Positions 32,754 to 44,476 of a DNA stretch of 64,000 nt are shown here, in pieces. Made by a program: the position numbers and the translations under genes. This stretch comes from Lunularia cruciata (lineage: Eukaryota; Streptophyta; Marchantiopsida; Lunulariales; Lunulariaceae): assembly GCA_948567375.1 (NCBI GenBank), contig OX419757.1:23126001-23190000 (forward strand), written 5' to 3'. The notes below the pieces were generated by a model. It ran no database searches. It worked only from the letters and a program-made list of their open reading frames with translations, and was not told the origin of the DNA. Each line of letters starts with the position of its first letter. Position 1 is the stretch's first letter.

Positions 32754-34044
32754 GTAGTTGTGGTGCCCATATTTTTGCATTAGTTGTTTTTATTTCTTAA
32801 ATTTCATCTTTCTTTGTAAGGAATGGATGGGTTACTACAGCTTTGAAGGATGAAGTTCTTAAATATAACATTCTTCTTGGTTGTGCTTGATAATCCAACA
32901 ACTCAAAGTAGATATCATAAGCTAGAAGGTAAGCTAGACAAGATTGTCAAATCCTACTCCATGGAAAAGAAGGCTCAGAGCGAATGACCTAGATGGAGAA
33001 CCAAAGAAGGCTCAAGGGCAAATGACCTAGATAGAGAGCAATAGAAGTGAAAGATGATTTTATAGAAGGATCTTTGACCCAAGAGCACTTTGGCCAACCC
33101 CAAAACTTAGCAAAATTTGTTTGCTCTAGTTACCATTCACTTTAGAGTGGATAGATGTTAAGAACTATACACCTATTTGAATATCTTGCCACCTTGTTCA
33201 AAAACAACCAATTTACCTTCAAGAAGAGTGGTTTGCATTACAAGGAAGACTATTGGCATTTAGCTTGTTACTTGCCTTGGTAACAAAGATTGTTAAGGAG
33301 GATGTTTTGTGTGTGTGGGAGGTACCACACATTCAGTGCATGGCAGGGATTGGGAGGAATGACCAACCACTTCTAGTTGAAGAATTATTGAGAACTTTGC
33401 CTATAAAATAGAGTGGAGATTAATCTATTCCACTCTTCATAACATCCACATTGTTTTTAGTTGCCAAGCATAGCTCAAATTTGCAATCAAGTGCTTGTTT
33501 TCCCAATTTTCCTATCTTTTGGTCAAATCTCATTTATCCTCATCTCCTTTGCAATCTAATGAAGATAGTATTTATTCAAAATCCCATGAGAAAGGTCCCC
33601 AAATCCATCCTTAGAAGTCCAATAATGAATCAATGGGCAATGTACTATAAGAAAGAAGTGACTTAGAGCAAGCATATGGGTTTCTTGCTCTAGGTTGAGA
33701 TTTGATAGATTTCAAGATGATCCATGAGATGATGGTAAGGAAGGAGACAAATAATGGGAATTTGAGAGAAAACCCTATGCTTGAACTAAAGAACATTGGA
33801 AGAATATTCTTGGCCTAAATGTAGGCCCATCAAGGCAATACCATCAATACGAAGCACTCCAACAAGGAGCTTACACTAGAGACCAAGTCTTTTTTTCAAA
33901 GAACTATGCAACAAAAATGTTGGTTGGCAGGTGTGGTGCCCACATTTTATTTTTTTTTCAAAATAAAGCAGAAGAAGTGTAAAGAGAAGTCGGATTACTC
34001 TTGTTTGGCCAAAGAAGACGAAGAAAACTGTCTTCAGGGTGAAA

Positions 34045-34130
34045 CCCGAAGTAAAGTGACCTCGGGTCATAAGGCGAAGTACTTTGAAATGCCGTGTCAG
34101 CATACGATACGAAGTAAATTGTCTTCGGAT
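34045..34130 (+). promoter_or_regulatory. Repeated imperfect palindromes in LTR-L U3
   Basis: Two units of the form CCnAAGTAAAnTGnCTTnGG (34045-34066 and 34108-34129), with GCGAAGTACTTTG between them. Equivalent units lie upstream of the frame in other copies: 3369-3450 (CCCAAAGTAAAGTGACTTTG and CCCAAAGTAAGGAGACTTTGG), 22470-22560, and the minus copy at 57480-57605. They may be transcription-factor sites. Confidence 0.45.
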
Positions 34131-34319
34131 CGGGGGGGGAGCTCAACCCGAGGCAAAGACAGTCTAACAACCTTTCGTCGGGGCAAGAAATTCAAGAAGG
34201 GGCGGTTTCAAAATTGGCGGCTCATACGTGCGAAGGTGGGGCGACAGTGACGGGTGCATGCAGGAGGTGTGATTTCTTGGTAGAAACTCAAAGTGACGGA
34301 AGACAAAGAAGTGCAACTC

Positions 34320-34327
34320 TATAAAAA
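34320..34327 (+). promoter_or_regulatory. TATA box of the LTR reading frame
   Basis: TATAAAAA lies 27 bp before the ATG at 34347. The spacing is the same in copies at 3639, 53878 and 57317. Transcription would start close to the first ATG, so the in-frame ATG at 34485 (MGGGKKNSEF) is an alternative start. Confidence 0.6.
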
Positions 34328-34346
34328 TCGAAACTGCAACGACGAA

Positions 34347-36920
34347 ATGTCGAGCAATTTTCCTTCGCCGTTGAGGAGTCGTCTTGCAGGTGATCGGGGA
34401 AAGGGACATAGCGTTGGCCTCGGGTTAGTGCATAAGGGAGAAGTCAAGAGAGAGAAATCAAGAGACCAAAAGAAAGCAAAAGAGATGGGAGGAGGGAAGA
34501 AGAACTCCGAATTTGCAGTGAGAAATCATGCAATTTGGAGATTAGATGTAGTAGCGAGGATCAAAGTCTTGAGCCGACTTTGGATCACCTTTCTGGCATG
34601 GAATTGGAACATAAGTTTTCCAGGATTCATGACAGAAATCATCAAAAGTAAATGTCTCGATGGTCTCGAGGAAGAAGGGAAGAGAGGAAATCCGGCTCGC
34701 TGGACAGAGTCGGATTGGAGACTTGTACTCGGGAAGGAGGCAGGCTCGGAGTAGGGGGCCACGTTCTTGGGGAAAGGAGAGATAGCTCAAGAAACGCAGG
34801 AGGTGAGAGAAGCCTTCTCGTCGAAGAGGACAAAGAATGGGTATAAAGTTGAGAGTTATAAGGACCCAGTGAGGAGGGGAATTGTGAGTGCACTAATGGC
34901 CCTCCTGAAGCCGGAGAGAACTACCTATGTGATGAAACACCAAGCGGTGTTCTTTCACAAGTTATTTGCAGGAGAACCGATAAATTGGGCAAGGTGCTTT
35001 AACGGAAGAACGAGGCAGATGGTGTGGAATCTGCGAGATAAGTCGCCTCCACACTACATCGTACCATTTGCAGCCCACTTTTACCTCGGGTTAAATCTGC
35101 TCAATGTGGCTGAGCGTAATCAAATGGTGTCTCATTTCCATCCTAATTTAAGAAGAGAAGTCGACGCGGAGGAGCAGCAATACATTCTCCAAATCCGGAG
35201 CGCAGACGATTACTACGCGAAGACAGGGAAGAACGTGGAGGTCGTTGAAAGTACCCCGACGAAGAAGAGAACTCGGCAAGCAGACGCCGAAGAAAACAAG
35301 AAACCTCGGAAGATGCAGAAAAATAACCCGAGGCGAGGAATGGTGGTGATTGAGTCGGAAGATGAAGACTTAGAAGGCGAAGCCGAGCTCAAGACGGAGG
35401 ACTCGGAACGTGAGGAGGAACCTGAGCTGACACTGCAGAGTGGAGATACAAGCAGTGATAGTGAAGACGGTGGAGAAATGACCTCGGCACCAGCGCCTAA
35501 AGAATACGAAGAAGAAATTCATGCCGAAGTAAAAGCCAAAGACAATGCGGCGCTGGAAGACAAAGTATCGGTGCTCGAGGAGAAGAAGATCACAGTTTAG
35601 CAAGGAATTCGCTCGAGACGTAAGGCAAAGGGTGAAGCGGGGACAAGTAGAGTGAAGGAAGAGGTAGAAGGAAGCTCGGGCAGTGAGGCATCAATTCTGA
35701 TACAAAGGCTCCAAAGAAGAAGGCGAGAATCGGGAGAACACGAAGAAAGAAGAGAGACTACTCCGAGGGAGGACGAAGGTATTAGTAATGGAGTAGATTA
35801 CCTACAGATGGTAGTCTGCCCGCTGTTGGTGAAGTTGGAGAAGAAGAAGAAGGAGATGCAGTCGACTTGTCCAGAGGTAAAGACTGTATTGCAGGTGGTA
35901 TCGAGATTAGAAGAAGAAAACTCGGAGTTGAAGAAGAGTATAACCCGAGGTGAGAAGGAGAGAGAAGTACTGCAAGTGGAAGGAGTGGAGAGAAGTCAGG
36001 TAATCGAAGACCTGAGGAGAGAAGTGAGCTATCGAGAGGATCTTGCGAGGAAGAGTGACGTCATAAGGGAGAGACAAGTAGCTGAATTTGAAATCTTGAA
36101 GCAGCAGTTTGCTGATTCAAGAGTAGAGCTCATCCATGCTATGGCAAGAGTAGCATCGAAGGATCAAGAGCTCGATCGAGTGATGGAGAGTATGGAGGAG
36201 AAGAAGCAACTCTGGCAGTGAGAGTTGGCTGCGAGATATGGAGAAGAAGAGAGATTACGAGACTTACTTCGTAATCAGGAAGAGAAGGTTGCACAGAAGG
36301 AGAAAGAAAAGGACGCGGTGAAGGCCGAATTTGAAGAAGAATTGGCAATGTACAGAGAGGAATGGCTTGCAGATCGGGAACAAGAAAGGAAGACAAGATT
36401 AGGGCCATTGCAGGAGATAGTCCTCAGGGTAAACGCGATGTTAAGTACAGAGACCAGCGTTTGAATTGAAGAAGCGCATCTGCACGAGTTGAAGCTGTTG
36501 GTGCAGGAGACGAGGCGAAGGCAAGCGAAAGATATAGATTTGAATGTCTTGTTGATTAAATTGAGAACTCGTGTAGATAGGAAGATCTTAGAAGTAGAAG
36601 ACAATATCACAATTAGATTAGACTTAGTAAGAATAGAGTTAGAAAAGCTTCGGCAGGATGTTAAAGCAAAACCCGACGTAGATAACATCGGGATCCAAAT
36701 GTCTTCGGAGTTGCCCTCAGTGACAGTAGAGAAGAGTGGGTCGAAAGATGAAGAGTTAGATAGATTACCCACTAGTGCAATTTCAGATCAGGAAAGAGAA
36801 TTGCTGGATCTGGTAGAAGATGTAGGAGTTGTGAAACCCAAGGAAAAGATAGTAGGAAGTAAGATTACTTCGGGTTCGGGTTTGAAAGCCGAGGAAGAAG
36901 TAGACATCGGATCAGATTAG
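34347..36920 (+). pseudogene. LTR-encoded coiled-coil protein (857 codons), best plus-strand copy
   Basis: One continuous frame of 857 codons with four in-frame stops (34752, 35598, 36219 and 36462) and no frameshift. Residues about 55-290 form a conserved globular part: RNHAIWRLDVVARIKVLSRL, FLAWNWNISFPGF, a stop, KNGYKVESYKDPVRRG, VFFHKLFAGEPINWARCF, VPFAAHFYLGLNLLN, EEQQYILQIRSADDYY. Then a basic patch (PTKKRTRQ), an Asp/Glu-rich stretch (residues about 330-410), an Arg-rich LQRRRRE segment, and a coiled coil of about 390 residues (EKKKKEMQS, RLEEENSELKKS, LKLLVQETRRRQAKD). No zinc knuckle, protease or polymerase motif. I do not recognise the family. By position in the LTR it could be a Gag substitute or an accessory gene. 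Confidence 0.82.
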
Positions 36921-37036
36921 TAACAGATTTGAGATTTGAAGAGACAGATATGAGAGGGTGCATTGTCATTTTGGATCTGCAGGTTAGAACAGTTGTGGTA
37001 GAACGGTATAGTTGTTAGAACTGTCAATTGCTTCAC

Positions 37037-37044
37037 TATTTAAG
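37037..37044 (+). promoter_or_regulatory. Second TATA-like box of LTR-L
   Basis: TATTTAAG is followed by AGTGGCATTCGTAGG, 670 bp before the LTR end and about 115 bp after the frame. It is the same in other copies. The sequence downstream is the most conserved part of the LTR, as expected for R-U5. Confidence 0.5.
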
Positions 37045-38393
37045 AGTGGCATTCGTAGGAAATTGTTGTTCAGTGCTCATTATTTCTGAGAATAGATAAA
37101 GCGAAGTGCTATGAAGCAGTGCTCGTCGCTTGAGCTTGATTCCGAGTATCAACTTTGCAATTGTGTTTGTGAAGGTTTGGAGAAATTCAAAATGCAAGTC
37201 AGAGTGCTTGTTGGATGTTGGATTCCACAGCCTTGATCTTCATTCTGTGTGTTTGATCCTGAGTGAAGTGCAATCGAAGCAATGCCTTGACAGATCTGAG
37301 AGGAATTGTAGTGTTGGTAGTATTCTGCATTTGTGAGTGCAGTGCGAAGTTGATGTGAAGCAATTTTGATCAAGGAAGTTGTGCCTTCAGTGGAGGGGTA
37401 GAACACAATTCTGAGGCGAAGTCGTTTTGCAGTGAAGTGCCGTTTTCGGGAGAGCCTGAATCATCACAATCAAGATTGTTTGGAAAGATTTGATGAAGTT
37501 GTGATTATGGAGTGTTAATTTGTGACAAGACTGCGAGTCAGTGCTTGTTACTCTCTTCTGGGTGTGGTTTCTACCTGAGAGACTAAAGAAGAACTCAAGA
37601 AGAACTGAAATTGTTACTTTGCTTTGTAATTGGACATTTCTGACTCGTATCTCTGCGGGAACAAACTTTACTTGCCCGATTACCGCAAAAGTGATATTTG
37701 CCGGGTTGTCACAGCAGGCTCTCACTTATAAGAACACCCTCACACTTCCCTCCCAAAACAATAATAGTCAAGGCGGTTATGAAGTTTTTTTTGTACAAAT
37801 AGATGACTTATCTAACAAATAGTTAGGTAGTTTTCTTCCATGAGATGTATGCAGAGGAAATTGGTGAATTGGACTCACATTTTCTATTTATAAGCCCAAA
37901 CTATTTACCAAGATTTTTTGGACTAAGACAATGCCACTTTCCTAGCTCCATTTGTGATCTATTTCTACATAGGTCTTAATTTATTAAGGAGTAAGAATGA
38001 AGGAGGTTTCTTGCTCACTCAATCTGCTCCTCATTCAGAACCCTCATCAAATGAAGAAGGCAAAGAAGAAGCCAAAAGAAGACAGTAGAGGAAAGCCAAT
38101 ACCTCATCCAAACCCCTCAGTCCTACCCCTCAACCCCATCATTAGAGGAAGAGGTTACACCCATAGCAAAAAGGCAAGACCTTCAGCCCATAGATCAAGA
38201 AGGCATTTGGCTCAAAGACAAGGATGGAGTCAAAGATGAGGAGATTGATATCAAAGCAAGGAATACTCTAGCACCAATAATAGATGCTAGAAGTCCCTAT
38301 TGAATAGAAGGAGGAAGAGGAAGCTAGCATATCCACCACCAACCAAGTTTTGGAAGAAGCCTACTTTGGCATTCATTTGGTGTAAGTGGTTTT

Positions 38394-41300
38394 TGTGACA
38401 AATATCACTTTTGAGTTAATCAGGTAAGTAAAGTTTGTTCCTATAGAGATACAAGTCAAATTGGTCAAACAAAAAATCAAATAGTAACAAGTAGTTCTTC
38501 TTGGTTGCTTCTTTAATCTCTTAGGTAGAAACTACACACAGAAGAGAGTAACAAGCGCTCATCAACAATTCTTGTCACAAATTACACACTCATAATAACA
38601 AATCTTTCAAATCTTTTCAAACAAACTTGATTGTGATGATTTAGTTGCTCTAAAAAATAACTACTTCATTGCAAAATGACTTTGCCTCGAATTGTGTCCC
38701 ACCCTTCCATTAAAGGCATAACTTCCTTGATCAAAATTCATATCAACTTCACATCTTCACATCACCTTCACATCAACTCAGTGTTGCACTCACAAATGCA
38801 AAATGCTACAATTCCTCTTAGATCTATCAAGGCATTGCTTAAATTGCAGTTCACTTAGGATCAAACACATAGAATGAAGATCAAGGTTGCGGAATCCAAC
38901 ATCCAACAAACACCCTCACTTGCACTTTGGATTTCTCCCAACACTCACAAACACACATATAGAATTGATACTCAAAATTAAGCTCAAGCAACAAGCACTG
39001 CTCCACAACACTTTGCTTTATCTATTCTCAAGAATATGAATATTGAACAACATTTTACTGTGAAGCCATCCTTTAAAAAAACATAACACTTCAGCAATTA
39101 TCTAACTTCCTAAACCAATTGCTAACAACTTTACCAACCTGCAAATCCAAAATGACAATGCACCTTTTCACATCTACCTTTTGCTATCTCAAAATTGGTC
39201 CTAATCCTATCCAATGTCAACTTCAACTTTGGCTTGCCAGCCCAATGATCCTCCTACCACTTCTCCTTCTTTGGATCTATCTAATAATACTACATCTTCC
39301 ATTATTTCTACTACTTTTGCACCCTAAAAATATAATTGAGGTCATGGGTAACCTTTCTACATCTTTATTCTACAACCCACTCTTCTTTAATGGCTCAAAT
39401 AATTGATCCAAAGATGCTTGCACTCCTAACTCTCTTACTTCGGACTTTGTCTCTAACTTCATGGTACTACAAAGTCTCTCTAATTCTGAATGTACTAAGT
39501 CCAGCTTAAGACACATAGTATCTCTTACTTCTCATATCTTCTTATCTACTTGATCCCCTTAAGCAAATCAACAACTTGTTCAATTCAATGTCTTTCACTT
39601 TCTTCCTTCTTGTTTCCTACACTAGCAATCTCAATTCATGCAGTCTAGCTTCCTCCAATTGAACCTCAAACATCATACCAAGCATTGCCTTCACTCTTAT
39701 TGCGGCCTCTTTGACTGCCTCTTGCTTTGGCATCTGTAGCTTCTCTCTTTGCTAGTAACTCCTCCCGATACATCTTCACCTCATATTCCAACTCTGCCTT
39801 CAATGCTTCTTTCTCCTTCAAACTTTGTCTAAGCTGTTCTTCCATTTCTCTGACCCATGCAACCCATGCAATTGCTCTTCTTCTCTATCTTGCATAGCTA
39901 ACTCCCTTTGCCAAGCCCAATCTTTCTCTGCCACACTTTCCTTCAAGCTCTCCAACTCTTGTCCCATGACAGCAGCCATAACCTTCAAATGGATAACTTC
40001 CACTTGCACACTTCTGCCCTCAAGGCCTTAGTCTTCACGGGCTGCTCCTTCTAGTCTTCTTCTTGCTTTGCCATGGCTTTGCCTCTCTTCCAAAAGTCTT
40101 TTGTTAAACTCTCAATTTCCTTCCTCCTAAACTCTACATCAGCCCAAATTTCTACCTATTCATGCTCTCCATGACTCAACTTTCTTCTCAACTCCAAATT
40201 TTCATCACTCATATATTGCACTACTGCCAATTCATCTTTCACTCTTGAGTGATCTCTCTTTAATTCTTCTCTCTTCTTTTGTAGTTGCAACAGCAAGAGA
40301 CAGACTATTTGTGACAAGTACTCCACCCTATCAAAGACTCGTAAGCTCTCAAATGGCTTAGGTTCCACTCCTCTCACTTCTTCTACTTGAGGTCTACTCC
40401 GAAGTCTTAATCTTCTAACTCTCAAGTGTACTTCATTTGAGCCTTCCCCCTCCTCCACTACTAGGCTTACATAACTCGCTTTTGCCCTTGTAGTAGTGAC
40501 ACTTCTTTTCCCTCTTTTACCCCTCTAAACTTCTGACTTCAGCTCAACCTCTAGAGTTTCTTTTATCTCTATGGTGGGCAATTTGTGACATAGGTTTCCT
40601 CTGTCTTCTATCCAATCATTTTCCACATAAAACTCTTGCTCTTTCTTTTCAACATCATCTTCTCCTTGTCGTTTCACTTCCATCTCCCCTTCACTTCCAC
40701 TGCTTGACTCTTCACTTCACAACATCAACTCTAGTTCTTCTTCTCACGAGTCTTTTGTTTTATACTTGGCTTTGTCTTCCAATTCTTTTGCTCCCAACGA
40801 CTCATTGAGCACTACAACCTCTTGCCTTAGGTTCAACTTCCTCACCTTCTCTAGCTTAACTAAGTGATAAACTCTCCTTAGGATGACTTTGCTTCCTTGT
40901 CTTTGAGATGGTCATTGATACTCTCATATATTACCCTATGTGTGCATAGTGTTGATCACTACTTTGGATGTATTGGATATACTGCTGTTCCTCATCATCT
41001 GCAGTCTTTTGTAAGTCTAGATGAAAATGCAACACCATCTTTATTTTCTCAGTCTCCTTCATCAGATTTGGTCCAAAGTAGAAATGGGTAGCAAACAATG
41101 CCAAATAGTGAGGAGCATCTTGATCTCTCTAGCACTACACCATTTGTTGGCAAAAGCACCTTGCCAAATTCACTATTGTGCCTGCAAAAATCAGGTGGAA
41201 GAAGACTATTGATGCTTCATTACATACGTCATGTAATTGGGCTTGAAGAGTGCTATCATTGCTCCCACAATGCTTTGCCTGATTGGGTTCCAATAGGTAT

Positions 41301-42262
41301 CCACTTTGTACCCGTTCTTTGTGCGTGGCACCATGAAAATTTTTTGAATTTCATCCACCTCCTCCATAGACTCTCCTTTCTCAAGAAACATTGCCCTAGT
41401 TTCCTCATTGGCCTCTCTTCCTAATACCAACCTCCAATCCTACTCTGTCCATTGAGCCAGATTGCCTCTCTTCCCTTCATTCTAAAGTCTCTCTTCACAA
41501 TCACTCAATGCTACTTCTACCATGAACCCTAGAAACTCAAATTCCAATTCCATGCCAAAAAAGTGATCCAAAGTCTACTCAGTACTTCAATTTGAGCTAT
41601 CATATCTAACCTTCAAATCACTAGATTTCTCATTGCAAGTGAAGGACTCTTCTTCTCACCCTTCTTCAACATTGTGCTATCTCTAACGGGTGGTATCTTA
41701 AAGATAATTCTTCCGTCTCTTGGTCTTGAGATCCTAACTCCTTTAGAACCGTTAAACATCAAACACTTGACTGGCTTGGCTACAAGGACTCCTTCACGTT
41801 GACTATTCAGTGGTGGAGGATACTTGTGTGAGATTTTGAAATCTTCTTGACAAAGTCCCGATTTTATTGTTCTTTGTTGATCAGCCATTCCTTTGTCCCT
41901 CTTCATTAAGACTCACCTTTTTTGCATGAATTCATCCTGATGTTATCCAAGTTAGTATTTTGCACCTTGTCCACCATTTCCTTGCATGTACTTTCTTGAT
42001 TGACCCATCTAAAGGGAAGTTGTTATGCCGTCTTTGCATTGGGTTGATCACCCCAAGACCAAGTTCCCTTACTTTGGGTTTCTTTGGCCGGGTCTGATCC
42101 AAGTACTTTGCTTCTGACTCAGAGTCATGTTACTTTGGGTTTCAAACCAAAGACACAATCCTTCTCCTTCCAATGCCATTTGGGTTCAATATGACTTTGT
42201 CTATATACTTCTTCTTCAAAATAGAACACAAACTGAAGAACACAAAAAATGTGGGTACTAGA
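38394..42262 (-). repeat. Solo LTR-L (minus strand) in the old LTR-L
   Basis: The plus-strand left end TGTGACAAATATCAC is the reverse complement of an LTR end; the right end GTGGGTACTAGA is a decayed LTR start. 3869 bp. Target duplication GTTTT (38389-38393) against ATTTT (42263-42267). It contains a decayed reading frame on the minus strand: 41906-41613 (N-terminal part ending PSLAMRNLVI), 41430-41206 (TKNGYKVDTYWNPIRQSIVG), 40458-40156 (VEYLSQIVCLLLLQLQKKRE) and 40009-39818 (coiled coil). Confidence 0.82.
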
Positions 42263-44217
42263 ATTTTTTAGCTAATGGAATTCCTCCTACCATAATACCA
42301 ACAAGAGTGTTGAAATTTTTTAGATTACACTACCTTGGTGCAAAGGCTACACAAGGAGATTTATTCAAAGAAAGCAAAGGAAGACAAGCTCCAAGAAGAA
42401 GTGAATTGGGCAAGGATTGTTTCAAGGACAAAACCAAGAAAGTGAACTCCTTGATGTAGGAGGTATTTGAAGAGAAGAAGCAGATGGCCTCTCTTGCTAC
42501 CACTCACCAAGACCAAGAGAAGGAATTGCAATGAGTACATCATGAATTGGAAGAGGTGTGAATGGAAAAGAAGGAGATGTAGCTCAACTACAAAGACCAA
42601 TTGCACACAAGAGTTGAGGAGGTGTCGAGCCTACACAGGAGCTCAATGATAGTTTGGAATGCCACTCTAGACCTTCAAATGCTTGAATATAGGAAGTAGG
42701 TGGTAGTGTAGTTTGGGGTCCAAGCAAAGGAACTAGCATCAATTATAGAGTAGGATAGTAAATGAGAGTGCTTGCATAAGACTATGGATGATAACTTTTT
42801 GGCAAGATGCCTACAGATTGAAGAGAAGAAGAAAGGACTACAACAAGTGGAAGAAGTCCAAACTCAATTTGTGGAGCTGCTCTAGGAGGAAGTCAAAAGG
42901 GAGTGCTACAAAAGCCAAGATCCATGAATTGAGGTTTTAGATACAAAAGCTGAAAGGGAAGACATATGACAATGGGAAGATGGATCAACTTGCTCTTTGC
43001 CTCCAAAGCCATATAGATAAGGAATTTAGTGAAGTTCATAACTCCCATATACTAGAGATTGCTAAATAAAAAGAGCTTGCTAAGGAGATTTTGTGACAAC
43101 TAAAGGGTAAAGGATGCTCTTCTCAAAAGAGTGTGGTGCCAACAAAAACCCAAGATACCACAAGGAACCATTGTGTTAGACTAGTTTGTGTTCTACAATG
43201 GTTTTTAGCAATTGTACATAGGACATAGTAATTACTAACAAAGCTCCAAACCCATTCCCTTAAGAGAGGAAATTCCTTGTAAAGTGTAAATTAGAACAAG
43301 ACCAAAGGCTTCAATCTAATAGAACTTTGTTGAGATGAATGGCATTTGTCAGTGTATCCCACCTTCCTGCCCCAATACCACTTTGTTGTGGTGGCTTGGA
43401 AAGGAAATTTATTACTTGTAGTGCATACTTAGGGGAAGAATTGATAGCTTCCTTGGCACTTGAAAAATTTAAATTAGGCAATTATAATAGGATAAGATAG
43501 AAATTAAGACTGTAATTGGTGGTGACGGTGTCGTTAGGTTTGACAAAGAACCTACGTAGCCAAGCTTTGGCAAGACCCTTTATGTTAAAGTGGAGTGGCA
43601 ATAGAAAACTATACATAAAGCTTTGGCCCAATAATGAACAGGTCCACTTTTCCACACAACTTTGAATACACTATATTCACCTAGTGTTTGGCTTTGAAAT
43701 GCTCTTGCAAGAGTAGAGGTGAAAATTTCACAATGGCATTTCAATTGTTTAAATCTTAGGAAGAAGGTTGGCAATTGGATTCTGAATGTTAGAGTGGCCT
43801 CATGATGGATTTGATTGGTCCTAAGTGCCACATATAACACAAAATTAAAATTTCAAGGACATTTGCTTACCAGCTAAGCCTCTTTGATGGTGTGCCTTGG
43901 GGGAAGAGTAGAACATACCATTGAGGTTGAGGGCTTTGGAGAAAAGTGTGCCATCACCTTCAAGGTAATTTTGGTTAAGAGCATGTTTGAGAATGATTTA
44001 GGATCTTTTTGGTATTTTGTAGAGTGCCATAGTGTGTGCCTTTACTCTCATACTAGGAGTTTTTCATGCTCAAGAGATTAAATAGCAAATAATAATAAAA
44101 CTACACATTGTGACACTTTCCCTTTACTTTTAGCTAGTTCCAACCCGTATCCTTGTAGGATCAGCTTGTTCTTACCATTTTACTATAATTACTTCAATGA
44201 TAAGTTATTATAGTAGC

Positions 44218-44471
44218 ATATAATAATGTAGCATCATGTACCTTACATCACATCTCCATGTTCAATATCCTATATCAGAATTCTACAATCTATGCCTCAA
44301 TAACTCCTTGAGTGAAATTTATCAACTATCTGAGTGGATGCCTCATGTAGGTTGTGTCCAACCTTTTGCTAAAACTCTTGCAAGATTTTTAGCTTTTTTG
44401 TCTACACTTTTTGGTAGTTCTACCTCAAGCACTAGAAGAACTCTAAAATGGAGTTAAACCTCAATCTTACA
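44218..44471 (-). pseudogene. Element 3b Gag remnant, block 3
   Basis: Aligns with element 3 at 17005-17240: CCTCAATAACTCCTTGAGTG is shared exactly at 44303 and 17072. It encodes the decayed gag helices. It lies between the old LTR-L and the solo LTR-S. Confidence 0.7.
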
Positions 44472-44476
44472 CTACT

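Larger units (their letters stand above)
33932..37713 (+). repeat. Solo LTR-L, best-preserved complete copy
   Basis: 3782 bp, start TGTGGTGCCCACATTTTA, end TTGCCGGGTTGTCACA. Perfect target duplication GCAGG at 33927-33931 and 37714-37718. Parts in order: U3-like region with repeated AAGTnnA motifs, TATA box (34320), reading frame (34347-36920), second TATA-like box (37037), and a conserved 670-bp end. This copy defines the LTR unit. Its sequence is richer in CG dinucleotides than its surroundings, fitting a younger age. Confidence 0.95.
32759..44212 (+). repeat. Old full-length LTR-L in element 3b, hit by two later LTRs
   Basis: Start TGTGGTGCCCATATTTTT at 32759; the end (GTTATTATA, decayed GTTGTCACA) is at 44212. 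Target duplication GTAGT (32754-32758) against GTAGC (44213-44217). Removing the nested solo LTRs at 33932-37713 and 38394-42262 leaves 3.79 kb, equal to the complete young copy. The middle part (37719-38388) keeps FFHEMYAEEIGEL and DLFLHRS, decayed forms of the LTR frame, and 42360-43100 keeps coiled-coil pieces such as EEKKQMASLATTHQDQEKEL. Confidence 0.82.

Noticed and set aside
43083-43140. TGTGACAAC...GTGTGGTGCC as a further LTR junction
   Set aside because: Short chance matches to both LTR ends; the flanks continue as one old LTR-L without a break.
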